This document shows, piece by piece, positions 26,355 to 34,931 of a DNA stretch of 64,000 nucleotides (position 1 is its first letter; each line of letters opens with the position of its first letter). The translations under genes were made by a program, and so were the position numbers. The notes under the pieces are model-generated. The model saw nothing but the letters and a program-made list of their open reading frames with translations. It was not told where the DNA came from and searched no databases. Source of the stretch: Prosthecochloris ethylica (GTDB lineage: Bacteria; Bacteroidota; Chlorobiia; Chlorobiales; Chlorobiaceae). The DNA lies in NCBI RefSeq assembly GCF_015234275.1, contig NZ_JADGII010000002.1. The stretch is one strand, 5' to 3'.

Positions 26355-27998
26355 ATGCGCATCCAGACGATTATGAGTCGCATCTTCCAGGTTCTTGTTA
26401 TTATCGCTGTTCTGTTTTTCGGTATTCTGCTGGGAACGCGTTTGCACCATGATGTTCCTGCTGCTGTATTCGGGCCTCAGAAAAAGCTTCTCGATGTTCT
26501 GAACCTGGTGTCCCTGCGCTATGTGGACGAGGTCGAACCTGATTCGCTGGTAGATGCGGCTATCAGGAACATCGCCGAATCGCTCGATCCTCATACTGTT
26601 TATCTTGATCCGGACAAGGTTGAGTATTCCCAGGCGGAGTTCCAGGGGAATTTCGAGGGGATCGGTATCGAGTTCGATATGGTCAATGACACGCTGGTTG
26701 TCGTTACCCCCCTTTCGGGCGGTCCGGGTGAAGCGGCGGGTTTGCTTGCGGGCGACAGGATTCTGGGGATTGACTCTTCCGATGCGAAAGGCTTGTCGAC
26801 ATCTGATGTGGTGTCTTCTCTCAGGGGGCCCAAGGGGTCGGAGGTCAGACTGGATGTCTATCGCCCTTTTTCCGGTGAACGCCGTGAAATTATGGTTGAA
26901 AGGGCGAGGATTCCCACGTACAGTATCGATGCGTTTTTTCTGCTCGATGATGACAGGACAGGGTATATCCGCATGAGCCGGTTCGTGGCGACGACATCGG
27001 ATGAGTTTCGTGATGCCCTGCGCCAGCTCGAGGCTGCCGGGATGGCGGGTCTCGTGATCGATCTTCGCGGCAATCCGGGAGGATACCTTGACCAGGCGGT
27101 AACGATTGCCGATGAGTTTCTGCCGGCAGATCGTCTCATTGTCGAAACACGGAGCCGTCATGCCGGGCCTGATCAGCTGAGTTACCGTTCAACTGCCGGC
27201 GGCGATTACCAGGAGGGGCCACTGGCGGTTCTTGTTGACCGTGGAAGCGCCTCTGCAGCTGAAATTCTTGCCGGTGCTCTTCAGGATCATGGCCGCGGGC
27301 TTGTGTGCGGGGAACTGACATTCGGCAAAGGGCTTGTACAGCGTCAGTTCGATTTCGATGATGGTTCCGCCCTGCGCCTGACCATTGCCCGCTACTACAC
27401 TCCTTCGGGACGACAGATTCAGCGAGGGTATGACACCGGGTCCAATGGTCGTGAGATCTATTACGAGAACGATGATGTTTCTCGTAACGGAAAGAAACTC
27501 TTTGAAGATGGTTCAGGTTTGGAGATAACCAGCGATGTCAGGGGCGTCAGGGTCTACAAGGCGTCAGCTTCGGCATCCGACAGCGATGTTCTGGCTTCTT
27601 CAGGCGGTATTGTGCCTGATTACTGGGTTATCGAGGAGCGTCCCCGCGATCTGTATCTCGAGTACAGAAACAGCGGTGTTTTCGAACAGGCCGCATTGCG
27701 TGTGCTTGACGACCCTGAAAGTTCGGCAAGAGATTTTGCCGGATCACTTGATCTTTTTCTCGAAAGCTATGATGAAGATAAGATGATCGAGAATTATCTT
27801 CTCGATTGCGCGGCCCGCAAGCAGATCCGTACAGATGTTCATGAGTTCGACCAGGAAAAAGAGCGGATGATGGTTGCGGTCAAGTCCAGAATCGCCCGTC
27901 AGCTTTTCGGGATAGAGGGCCAGATCCGTGTTCTCGTGAGAGAGGCCGACAGTGTGTTGAAGGTCGCTCGTGAACGAATGTACGATCGTGCTGCCTGA
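26355..27998 (+). CDS. Carboxy-terminal processing protease (S41), CtpA-like
   Basis: A 547-residue periplasmic serine protease. A single N-terminal membrane anchor (IFQVLVIIAVLFFGILLG) is followed by a helical segment and a PDZ domain with GIGIEFD and SGGPGEAAGLLAGDRIL (about 105-190). The S41 core has GLVIDLRGNPGG (about 233). The catalytic dyad falls at Ser300 in GSASAAEI and Lys325 in TFGKGLVQ. A C-terminal region of about 150 residues is extra. The frame is open from TTG 26310, but ATG 26355 (or 26373) puts the start next to the membrane helix. It sits directly behind the G/T tract. Confidence 0.9.
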   Translation: MRIQTIMSRIFQVLVIIAVLFFGILLGTRLHHDVPAAVFGPQKKLLDVLNLVSLRYVDEVEPDSLVDAAIRNIAESLDPHTVYLDPDKVEYSQAEFQGNFEGIGIEFDMVNDTLVVVTPLSGGPGEAAGLLAGDRILGIDSSDAKGLSTSDVVSSLRGPKGSEVRLDVYRPFSGERREIMVERARIPTYSIDAFFLLDDDRTGYIRMSRFVATTSDEFRDALRQLEAAGMAGLVIDLRGNPGGYLDQAVTIADEFLPADRLIVETRSRHAGPDQLSYRSTAGGDYQEGPLAVLVDRGSASAAEILAGALQDHGRGLVCGELTFGKGLVQRQFDFDDGSALRLTIARYYTPSGRQIQRGYDTGSNGREIYYENDDVSRNGKKLFEDGSGLEITSDVRGVRVYKASASASDSDVLASSGGIVPDYWVIEERPRDLYLEYRNSGVFEQAALRVLDDPESSARDFAGSLDLFLESYDEDKMIENYLLDCAARKQIRTDVHEFDQEKERMMVAVKSRIARQLFGIEGQIRVLVREADSVLKVARERMYDRAA

Positions 27999-28040
27999 GA
28001 TCGATGGATGAGGTTGTTTTAACCACCAAACTTTTTGACT

Positions 28041-28697
28041 ATGTCTCTTCTTGAAAAAATCCAGAATACCACCTGTTCACTGCGTCAGCAGAATGACTGG
28101 TTGAAGATCTATACCTGCCCGGTGCCGTCATCCGATTTTCTTTCTTTTGTCGGGATTGCCGTTATGGACGTGCCTGCCCAGAATGTTCTGAGCCTGCTCT
28201 ATGACATCGAGTCATCGACGGAGTGGGTGTTCAAAACACGGGAAATGAAAATTCTTCGTGAGCTCGATGGGGATGAAGGCCGGGTCGTCTATCAGCTTGT
28301 CAGTGCTCCCTGGCCGTTATCGGACCGTGAGATCATCAGCCAGTCCCGCGGGTTTATGGATCCTGAAACCGGGGAAATATTCATCAGGATTACGGCATTG
28401 CCTGATTTTCTTCCTGAAAACTCTGATTATGTCCGGGTTCGTCAGCTTGAAGGCGGCTGGAATATCATGCCTCTCGACAATAACCGGAGCCGTGTGGTGT
28501 TCAGACTGCATATCGAGCCGGGGGGGGAAATACCTTCGTGGCTTGCAAATATTGCAGTTATCGATACGCCGTACCATACGCTGACCAATATGCGCACCAT
28601 GCTTGCCAAAGAGAAATACAGCACTCCTGTAGAGGCTCCCTTCACGGTTTCCGCCAAAGATGTTTTCCAGAATTACAAAGAATTTATCGATGACTGA
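28041..28697 (+). CDS. START-domain protein, first copy
   Basis: A 218-residue START-type (helix-grip, SRPBCC) protein predicted to bind a lipid or other hydrophobic ligand. Landmarks are a WLKIYTCPVP strand at the start, VLSLLYDIESSTEWV (about 55), VYQLVSAPWPLSDREII (about 90), ALPDFLPENSDYVRV and WNIMPLDNNRSRVVF. No signal peptide or membrane segment is seen. ATG 28041 was chosen over TTG 28035. It overlaps the next START gene by eight bases, so the pair is translated together. The ligand is unknown. Confidence 0.85.
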   Translation: MSLLEKIQNTTCSLRQQNDWLKIYTCPVPSSDFLSFVGIAVMDVPAQNVLSLLYDIESSTEWVFKTREMKILRELDGDEGRVVYQLVSAPWPLSDREIISQSRGFMDPETGEIFIRITALPDFLPENSDYVRVRQLEGGWNIMPLDNNRSRVVFRLHIEPGGEIPSWLANIAVIDTPYHTLTNMRTMLAKEKYSTPVEAPFTVSAKDVFQNYKEFIDD

Positions 28698-29340
28698 GGC
28701 TCAGGGTGGCGGGGATGCAGCACACGAACTGCACCTGTTTGACGATATCCAGTGGGATTTTCGTGTCGAACACAAGGATATCAGAGTCTATTCCGCTCCG
28801 CTGGAAGAGTCCGGCCTTCTTGGTTTCAGGGGTGTCGTGTCGTTTCAGGCGGATCTGAAAAAGCTGGTCGGTTTATTTCATGATACAGACAGCTATCACC
28901 GCTGGGTGCATCAGCTTTCCTCGATGAAACTGCTCGAACGTGGCGAGGGGCTCCGGTACGTGATGCAGCAGGTCATCAACGCCCCCTGGCCGTTGCCTCC
29001 GCGTGAGATGATTGTCAGGACATCCCTGGCGGAGGCCGGAGAGGACGCCATTGCCGTGTTCATGACCTCCGATCCCGATTTTCTGCCTCGTGATACACGT
29101 TACTGCCGTGTGGAGAGAACATTCGGCAAATGGGTGTTCGAGCCGCTCGAGAACAGATCGATACGTATTACGTTCATGATGTTCGTCGATCCCGGCCCTG
29201 ATATTCCTGCATCCATAGCCAATACGGCGATGTTCGAGGTGCCGTTCTATTCTCTGCAGAAACTCAGGCGTCTGGCGCAGGACGATTCCTATCAGCCAGC
29301 GTTTCCTGATGAGATCAGTCGCTACCTGATGATCGAGTGA
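28690..29340 (+). CDS. START-domain protein, second copy
   Basis: A 216-residue paralogue of the preceding gene. It keeps the same landmarks: DIQWDFRVEHKDIRVYSAPL, VGLFHDTDSYHRWVHQ, VMQQVINAPWPLPPREMI, SDPDFLPRDTRYCRVER and WVFEPLENRSIRITF. The start ATG 28690 lies inside the end of the first copy. The two copies differ clearly at the N- and C-termini, so they probably bind different ligands or act as a pair. Its last 19 bases overlap the convergent heptose kinase gene. Confidence 0.85.
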   Translation: MTEAQGGGDAAHELHLFDDIQWDFRVEHKDIRVYSAPLEESGLLGFRGVVSFQADLKKLVGLFHDTDSYHRWVHQLSSMKLLERGEGLRYVMQQVINAPWPLPPREMIVRTSLAEAGEDAIAVFMTSDPDFLPRDTRYCRVERTFGKWVFEPLENRSIRITFMMFVDPGPDIPASIANTAMFEVPFYSLQKLRRLAQDDSYQPAFPDEISRYLMIE

Positions 29341-30332
29341 GCGTTCGTGCCCGACGCACGCGGGAAGTGTGTGAGGCAGGCTTGTCTCAGCCTGTCCGGT
29401 TTGATCGGAACAGCGCCGACTTCCTGGCAGACGCTTGCCGCGGCAAGGTTGGCGATTTCAGCACTGGTCGTGACATCCAGCCTGACGGCAAGCCCGAGTG
29501 CGAGCATGGCGATGACGGTATCGCCGGCCCCTGATACGTCGGCGACGTCAAGTGATGCGGCCGGAATATGGGTGCACGATTCATTGCATACGGTCAATCC
29601 TTTTTCACTGCGTGTCACGACGATATGGTCACAGCGCAGTTTCTTCTGAAGTGCCCTGCATGCCTCTTCGACGTCAGGGTCTCTGTTTGACGCGTCGATG
29701 CCGAGCGATACGGAAATTTCCGAGAGGTTGGGCTTGAAGAGCGTGCAGTCCTGGTACGCGAAGAAGCCCTGGTGTTTGGGGTCGACAAGTACGGGTACGC
29801 CGTGCTGTCGGGCAGAAGCGATGACGCCCGTAATGAGTCGGGTGGTCAGAACGCCCTTGTTGTAGTCTTCCAGGACGACCGCATCGAGGCTGGTGACCAC
29901 AGCAGTGAATCGTTCGAGCAGATCGTTTTCCGTACTTTCGTCGATAGCTTGACGGCTTTCGTGATCGACACGGGTAATGTGATGGCTTTGTGAAAGTATT
30001 CTTGTCTTGCAGGTTGTCGGTCGAGCGGGGTCGCTTATGATGTTGTCGGCGGCAATCCCGTGCTCGTCAAGAAGTCTGCTGACGACGGCATGATTGCTGT
30101 CGGCGCCGGTCACCCCGCAGAGCTGTACCGATGCCCCCATGGAGCGGAGGTTGACTGCGACATTGGCCGCGCCGCCAAGACGGCAGGATTCATGAGAGAC
30201 ATCGACGACCGGTACCGGCGATTCCGGCGATATTCTCGAGACATGACCGAAAATGTACTTGTCGAGCATGATGTCGCCGATCACCGCTATTCTGCTGCTG
30301 CTGAAAGCGCTGAAAAGTCTGTTGATGTCCAT
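29322..30332 (-). CDS. rfaE1: D-glycero-D-manno-heptose 7-phosphate kinase (RfaE domain I)
   Basis: A 336-residue PfkB-family sugar kinase close to the kinase half of HldE. Seen are AVIGDIMLDKYIFGHVSRISPESPVPV at the start, RLGGAANVAVNLRSMGA (about 50), GADSNHAVVSRLLDEHGI and the catalytic DVSGAGDTVIAMLALGL (about 265). It makes heptose 1,7-bisphosphate for ADP-heptose and lipopolysaccharide core. The adenylyltransferase half is absent, so RfaE2 must be encoded elsewhere. ATG 30332 was preferred to an upstream TTG. It has its own promoter region, shared with divergent ffh. Confidence 0.9.
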   Translation of the reverse strand: MDINRLFSAFSSSRIAVIGDIMLDKYIFGHVSRISPESPVPVVDVSHESCRLGGAANVAVNLRSMGASVQLCGVTGADSNHAVVSRLLDEHGIAADNIISDPARPTTCKTRILSQSHHITRVDHESRQAIDESTENDLLERFTAVVTSLDAVVLEDYNKGVLTTRLITGVIASARQHGVPVLVDPKHQGFFAYQDCTLFKPNLSEISVSLGIDASNRDPDVEEACRALQKKLRCDHIVVTRSEKGLTVCNESCTHIPAASLDVADVSGAGDTVIAMLALGLAVRLDVTTSAEIANLAAASVCQEVGAVPIKPDRLRQACLTHFPRASGTNAHSIIR

Positions 30333-30454
30333 AAACAGCAAGATCGCTCATGATACGAAGGAGAAAAAACAGAATATACGCAACGCCTCACGGAATAAAA
30401 AGATAAATGTGGGTTTATTGAGGGGCTTTTCTTTTCTTTTAAGTGTTTTTTTAT

Positions 30455-30483
30455 TATAATTAAAGCTATTCAATTTTAGCTTT
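30455..30483 (+). promoter_or_regulatory. -10-like box and hairpin before ffh
   Basis: TATAAT at 30455-30460 has no good -35 partner. It is followed at once by a 7-bp inverted repeat (AAAGCTA at 30462-30468 and TAGCTTT at 30477-30483). This places a possible operator or leader hairpin at the start of the ffh transcript. Confidence 0.3.
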
Positions 30484-30504
30484 GCATGAAAAAAGTTTAA
30501 CGCG

Positions 30505-31854
30505 ATGTTTGATAACTTAAGTGACAGGCTGGAAGCCACCTTCAAGAAACTTGCGGGTCAGGCGACGATCAACGAGGTCAACATCGGTATTGCCATGCGT
30601 GACATCAAGCGGGCACTGCTCGGAGCTGATGTCAACTACAAGGTGACCAAGAAGTTTGTCGAAGATGTTCGCCAGAAAGCGCTTGGCGAAGAGGTGGTCA
30701 AAAGCGTTTCTCCTGCCCAGATGATCGTCAAGATTGTCAATGACGAGCTGACGGAACTGATGGGAGGCGAGAACAAGCCGCTCAATCTCAACGCGACTAA
30801 ACTGCCGGCCGTGATCATGGTTGCCGGACTGCAGGGTTCGGGTAAGACGACGTTCTGCGCGAAACTTGCAAAGCGTCTGAAGAAAAACGGGAAAAACCCG
30901 CTGCTGGTAGCCGCTGACGTCTATCGCCCTGCAGCGATCGAGCAGCTCAGGACGCTCGGCGGGCAGGTCGAGGTGCCGGTGTTTTCCATCGAGGAGCAGG
31001 ATGCCCTGAAGGCGGCTCTCGGGGGAATCGACGAGGCCAGGCAGAAGGCCAACGATGTGGTTATCGTCGATACGGCAGGTCGGCTGCAGGTGGATGAGGC
31101 CATGATGGCCGAAGCCGAGACGCTGAAACAGCGCCTCAGCCCTGACGAGATTCTTTTCGTTGTTGATGCCATGATCGGCCAGGAGGCGGTCAACACCGCG
31201 AATGTCTTCAACGAGCGACTTGATTTTGACGGAGTGGTGCTGACCAAGCTCGACGGTGATGCCCGGGGTGGTGCGGCGCTTTCGATCAAGCAGGTCGTCG
31301 ATAAGCCGATCAAGTTTATGAGTGTCGGTGAAAAAGTGGATGATCTCGATGTTTTTTATCCGGATCGCATGGCCCAGAGGATCCTGGGAATGGGCGATAT
31401 CGTCAGTTTCGTCGAGAAGGCGCAGGAGACGCTCGATCTCGAGAAAACCCGTTCCATGCAGTCGCGGCTGCTGAAAAACGAGTTCGACCTCAATGACTTT
31501 TTCGACCAGCTGCAGCAGCTGAAAAAAATGGGTTCAATCCAGGGTCTTGTCGAGATGGTGCCCGGGCTGAACAAAATGATTCCCAAGCAGGATCTCGATG
31601 GCCTTGATTTCAAGCCGATAGAGGCGATCATCTCATCGATGACGAAAGAGGAGCGTCAGGCTCCCGAAATTATCAACGGCAGCCGGAGAATGAGAATCGC
31701 CAGGGGGAGCGGGACAAAGGTCCAGGATGTCAATATGCTCCTCAAGCAGTTCAAGGAGATGAAGAAGATGATGAGTTCCGTCACCAAGATGACGAAATCC
31801 GGCAGGAAAATCATGCCACAGGATCTGAAGCTTGAAAAGTTACTGAAACGGTAA
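30505..31854 (+). CDS. ffh: Signal recognition particle GTPase Ffh
   Basis: The 449-residue protein component of SRP, which binds signal peptides and 4.5S RNA and delivers ribosomes to FtsY and SecYEG. N domain (about 1-85), then the G domain with Walker A in GLQGSGKTTFCAKLA (about 107), DVYRPAAIEQL, DTAGRLQVDE and TKLDGDARGG. The methionine-rich M domain follows, with GSRRMRIARGSGTKVQDVN and a run of KMMSSVTKM. It heads a run with rpsP, rimM, trmD and rplS, a conserved bacterial order. Confidence 0.98.
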   Translation: MFDNLSDRLEATFKKLAGQATINEVNIGIAMRDIKRALLGADVNYKVTKKFVEDVRQKALGEEVVKSVSPAQMIVKIVNDELTELMGGENKPLNLNATKLPAVIMVAGLQGSGKTTFCAKLAKRLKKNGKNPLLVAADVYRPAAIEQLRTLGGQVEVPVFSIEEQDALKAALGGIDEARQKANDVVIVDTAGRLQVDEAMMAEAETLKQRLSPDEILFVVDAMIGQEAVNTANVFNERLDFDGVVLTKLDGDARGGAALSIKQVVDKPIKFMSVGEKVDDLDVFYPDRMAQRILGMGDIVSFVEKAQETLDLEKTRSMQSRLLKNEFDLNDFFDQLQQLKKMGSIQGLVEMVPGLNKMIPKQDLDGLDFKPIEAIISSMTKEERQAPEIINGSRRMRIARGSGTKVQDVNMLLKQFKEMKKMMSSVTKMTKSGRKIMPQDLKLEKLLKR

Positions 31855-31890
31855 TACTTTTATTTTTACGTTAACCTAAATTTAATCGCT

Positions 31891-32331
31891 TTGGTAAAAA
31901 TCAGACTGAAACGAGCAGGCAGAAAAAAGATGCCTTTTTATCAGATTGTCGCTGCAGATGTGCGTGCGCCGAGGGACGGCCGCTTCCTTGAAGTTATCGG
32001 GCATTATCAGCCGACCGCCAAACCTCACACGGTATCGGTCAAGAAAGATCGTGTCGAGTACTGGCTTGGTGTCGGTGCACAGCCGACCGCAACTGCCTAC
32101 AGCCTTCTGCGTTCGACAGGCCTGCTTCATGAGCTGAATATGAAACGAAAGGGTCGCAGTGAAGAGGAGATCGCTCAGGAAATGGAGCGCTGGCAGGAGC
32201 GTCAGGCGGCCAGACTGCAGAAGCGGCTGACCATCAAGGCCCGTCGTCGTCAGGCGAAAAAAGAGGCTGAAGCCGCTGCAAGTCAGGCTGAAGCCGCACA
32301 GGCAGGCGAGTCGGCAGAAAACGCCGGTTAA
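31891..32331 (+). CDS. rpsP: 30S ribosomal protein S16, TTG start, long tail
   Basis: The N-terminal 80 residues match S16 (VKIRLKRAGRKKMPFYQIV, RDGRFLEVIGHYQP). The only start fitting the family N-terminus is TTG at 31891; no ribosome site is clear before it. The protein is 146 residues, against about 80-90 in many bacteria. The extra tail from about residue 85 is rich in Arg, Lys, Glu and Ala, and ends in an acidic Ala-rich stretch. S16 helps 30S assembly. Placed between ffh and rimM. Confidence 0.96.
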   Translation: MVKIRLKRAGRKKMPFYQIVAADVRAPRDGRFLEVIGHYQPTAKPHTVSVKKDRVEYWLGVGAQPTATAYSLLRSTGLLHELNMKRKGRSEEEIAQEMERWQERQAARLQKRLTIKARRRQAKKEAEAAASQAEAAQAGESAENAG

Positions 32332-32366
32332 GCGTGACCCGGCGGTAGCTGAACCGGGAGAAGCTC

Positions 32367-32885
32367 GTGGATATGAGTGAACGTGCCCTGTATCTGACCG
32401 GTCTCATTCTGAAACCGAAAGGCCTGAAAGGAGAGGTGAAGGTGAGGCCGGAAACGGATTTTCCCGAGCGCTTCCTGAAGCGCGGTCGTTTGTTTGTCGG
32501 TCCTGACGAATCAAGAGCCAGAGAGGTGTCGGTTGTACGGGCTTCCCTTCGCGGGGGTTTTGCGTATCTCTGCTTCGAGGGACAGGAAACCAGGGAGCAG
32601 GCCGAAGCACTCGTCGGCCACTCTCTCTATGTGCAGGAGAGTGATCTGGTGCCATTGCCGCCTGATACGGCTTATGTACATGAACTGGTCGGCCTGGAGG
32701 TTCTTGACGAGAACCGTCACTATCTCGGGGTCGTTGAGGATGTGCTGCGGATGCCGGCTCATGAGGTCTACCAGATCGGAACGAATGGCAAAACGGTACT
32801 TGTGCCTGCCATTGAAGAGTTTGTCGTCGAGATCGATCTCGAAGGTGGTACCATGGTGCTCCGTCGTTTTCACGAGTTTTTATGA
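32367..32885 (+). CDS. rimM: Ribosome maturation factor RimM
   Basis: A 172-residue 30S maturation factor with an N-terminal RimM barrel (LTGLILKPKGLKGEVKVRPETDFPERF) and a C-terminal PRC-barrel (VHELVGLEVLDENRHYLGVVEDVL). It binds S19 and helps fold the 16S 3' domain. The start could be GTG 32367 or ATG 32373. A GGGAG ribosome site at 32356-32360 is better spaced for GTG. It lies between rpsP and trmD, as in many bacteria. Confidence 0.95.
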   Translation: MDMSERALYLTGLILKPKGLKGEVKVRPETDFPERFLKRGRLFVGPDESRAREVSVVRASLRGGFAYLCFEGQETREQAEALVGHSLYVQESDLVPLPPDTAYVHELVGLEVLDENRHYLGVVEDVLRMPAHEVYQIGTNGKTVLVPAIEEFVVEIDLEGGTMVLRRFHEFL

Positions 32886-32905
32886 ACAGGTAACGGGCAG
32901 AGCCG

Positions 32906-33619
32906 ATGAAGCCGTTGCGGATAGATGTTATTTCGGTTATTCCGGGATTTTTCGAGTCTCCGCTCCAGAAGGGGCTGTTGCATATCGCCGCTGAAAAGCA
33001 CCTGGTCGATATCCACGTGCACAACCTGCACGATTACGGTCTCGGGCGCTATCAGCAGGTTGACGATGCGCCGTTCGGCGGAGGTGCGGGAATGGTTATC
33101 AGGCCTGAACCGGTGTTTGCGTGTATCGAACAGCTGCAGCAGGAGCGGCAGTATGATGCGGTGATTTTCATGACTCCGGACGGCAAGCCCCTGGACCAGA
33201 AAAGCGCCAACAGGCTTTCGCGTCTCGAAAACATTATTGTGCTCTGCGGGCATTATAAAGCGCTGGATCAGCGTGTTCGCGATGTACTTGTGACGCATGA
33301 GTTCTCTGTTGGTGATGTCGTTCTGTCTGGAGGAGAGATTCCTGCGCTCATGCTGATGGATGCGGTGGCCCGGCTTATTCCCGGGGTGCTGGGCGACAGC
33401 GAATCAGCGTTAAGCGATTCGTTTCAGACCGGGGTACTTGATTGTGAGTATTATACACGGCCTGCAGAGTTTCGTGGTATGAAAGTTCCCGGAGTATTGC
33501 TGTCAGGTCATCACAGGAAGATAGAGGAGTGGAGGCGTCAGAACGCGCTCGAGCGAACACAGGACCGGCGACCGGATCTCCTCGATCAGGAAACTTTGTC
33601 AGAGTTAAAGAACACATAA
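32906..33619 (+). CDS. trmD: tRNA (guanine-37-N1) methyltransferase TrmD
   Basis: A 237-residue SPOUT methyltransferase that makes m1G37 next to the anticodon and prevents frameshifting. The start RIDVISVIPGFFESPLQKGLL, FGGGAGMVIRPEPVF (about 55), the knot segment LCGHYKALDQRV (about 112) and SVGDVVLSGGEIPALMLMDAV are all present. It is 20 bases behind rimM and 17 bases before rplS. Confidence 0.97.
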   Translation: MKPLRIDVISVIPGFFESPLQKGLLHIAAEKHLVDIHVHNLHDYGLGRYQQVDDAPFGGGAGMVIRPEPVFACIEQLQQERQYDAVIFMTPDGKPLDQKSANRLSRLENIIVLCGHYKALDQRVRDVLVTHEFSVGDVVLSGGEIPALMLMDAVARLIPGVLGDSESALSDSFQTGVLDCEYYTRPAEFRGMKVPGVLLSGHHRKIEEWRRQNALERTQDRRPDLLDQETLSELKNT

Positions 33620-33636
33620 CGTTAAATGTTGTTATC

Positions 33637-34005
33637 ATGGATCAGTTAATTCAGTTGGTGGAAGCAGCGCAGGAGCGCCAGGATTTACCGGAACTTCGTC
33701 CCGGCGATACGATCAGAATGCAGTTGCGTGTTATCGAAGGTGAAAAAGAGAGGCTTCAGGCGTATGAAGGGGTGATCATCAGCGAGAGCGGTGCAGGAAC
33801 GAACAGGACGATTACGGTTCGCAAGATTTCCAATGGTATCGGTGTGGAGCGCATTGTCCCTCTCAACTCTCCGAATATCGAGAGTATCGAAGTGCGCAAA
33901 TACGGTAAAACACGTCGCGCCAAGCTCGGTTATCTCCGGAAACGTACCGGTAAGGCAGCCCTGAAAGTCAAGGAACGCAAGGTCTCTGCTCCAGCCCGCG
34001 GCTGA
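33637..34005 (+). CDS. rplS: 50S ribosomal protein L19
   Basis: A 122-residue L19 with the family start MDQLIQLVEAAQ, then RPGDTIRMQLRVIEGEKERLQAYEGVII, VRKISNGIGVERIVPLNSPNIESI and a basic C-terminus RRAKLGYLRKRTGKA. L19 sits at the 30S-50S interface. The frame extends upstream into trmD, but the ATG at 33637 gives the exact family start. It is the last gene of the ffh run and is followed by a strong terminator. Confidence 0.97.
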   Translation: MDQLIQLVEAAQERQDLPELRPGDTIRMQLRVIEGEKERLQAYEGVIISESGAGTNRTITVRKISNGIGVERIVPLNSPNIESIEVRKYGKTRRAKLGYLRKRTGKAALKVKERKVSAPARG

Positions 34006-34038
34006 GGTTGTGGACCTGCAGGACAACACCTGATTGAA

Positions 34039-34063
34039 AGCCTGACCCTGTCAGGCTTTTTTT
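34039..34063 (+). terminator. Rho-independent terminator of the ffh-rplS operon
   Basis: A perfect 8-bp stem (AGCCTGAC and GTCAGGCT) with a 3-base loop is followed by seven T, 34 bases after the rplS stop. It separates the translation operon from the metallo-hydrolase gene. Confidence 0.92.
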
Positions 34064-34079
34064 CTGCATTCACTTTCGT

Positions 34080-34931
34080 ATGATAACGATCGGTCCGTAT
34101 ACACTCCATTCTCTCGATGTGCAGTATTTCAGTCTCGATGGTGGGGCCGTGTTCGGTGTCGTTCCCCGTGTGATGTGGCAACAGTTTGCAGAACCTGACG
34201 CCTGTAACCGTGTCAGGCTGTCGATGCGCCTGCTGCTGATCTGCGGACAGGGCCGCAATATCCTGGTCGATGCAGCCATGGGGACGGCATGGAGCGAGAA
34301 GTACCGTGACATCTACCAGTTGAGTGATTTTCGTCTTGACGATGAGCTGTGCAACGTCGGCCTGGGTCGTCAGGATATTACCGACATCATCTTTACCCAT
34401 CTGCACTTTGATCATCTTGCCGGTGCGTTTGAACGTGACGGAGAAGAGCTCGTTCCGCTTTTTCCCGATGCCGCTCATTACGTGCAGCGCAGGAATTTCG
34501 AAACGGCCCTCGAACCGAATCTGAAGGAACGCCCCAGTTACCGCCAGGAGTTTGTCCGGGCTCTCGCAGACGTGCCGCGCCTGCAGCTGCTGGACGGTGA
34601 GACTGAGCTGGCCGACGGTATCCTGCTTTCCGTCACCGATGGCCATACCGCAGGCCAGCAGCTGCTCCGCGTGAGCGATTCCAGCACGACTCTGCTGCAC
34701 GGAGGCGATCTGCTGCCGGCAGCCTCTCATCTCGGGTTTGCGCGAGGGCTCGGGTTCGATGTCGAGCCGTTGAGGGTGATCAGGGAGAAACAGCAGCTGG
34801 TTCGTGATCTGGTCGAGCAGGGAGCTTTTCTGTATTTTGCGCATGATCCGCGCTACAGCTGTGTGTCTCTCGAGTTCGATGAGCGCGGTGAACCCCGTGT
34901 CAGCCGTGTCATCAACGTTGGGGGGAGATGA
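34080..34931 (+). CDS. Metallo-beta-lactamase fold hydrolase
   Basis: A 283-residue MBL-fold protein. The metal-binding motif THLHFDHLAG is near residue 106, with further ligands in VTDGHTAGQQ (about 190) and FAHDPRYSC (about 260). The start reads ITIGPYTLHSLDVQYFSLDGGAVFGVVP. Relatives include quorum-lactonase-like and general hydrolases; the substrate cannot be assigned. It starts right after the rplS terminator and overlaps the glycosylase gene by four bases (ATGA), so the two are probably co-translated. Confidence 0.88.
   Translation: MITIGPYTLHSLDVQYFSLDGGAVFGVVPRVMWQQFAEPDACNRVRLSMRLLLICGQGRNILVDAAMGTAWSEKYRDIYQLSDFRLDDELCNVGLGRQDITDIIFTHLHFDHLAGAFERDGEELVPLFPDAAHYVQRRNFETALEPNLKERPSYRQEFVRALADVPRLQLLDGETELADGILLSVTDGHTAGQQLLRVSDSSTTLLHGGDLLPAASHLGFARGLGFDVEPLRVIREKQQLVRDLVEQGAFLYFAHDPRYSCVSLEFDERGEPRVSRVINVGGR

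Noticed and set aside
26026..26376. A plus-strand frame giving a Phe/Val/Leu-rich, membrane-like peptide
   Set aside because: The composition follows directly from the G/T-only DNA; no start signal or family resemblance.
26031..27161. A 376-codon minus-strand frame ending in a Lys/Thr/Asn-rich tail
   Set aside because: Its first part is antisense to the CtpA-like protease and its tail is just the complement of the G/T tract.
31266..31356. A gene for the 4.5S/SRP RNA near ffh
   Set aside because: No GGAA-tetraloop hairpin with the conserved asymmetric loops was seen in the spacers around ffh.
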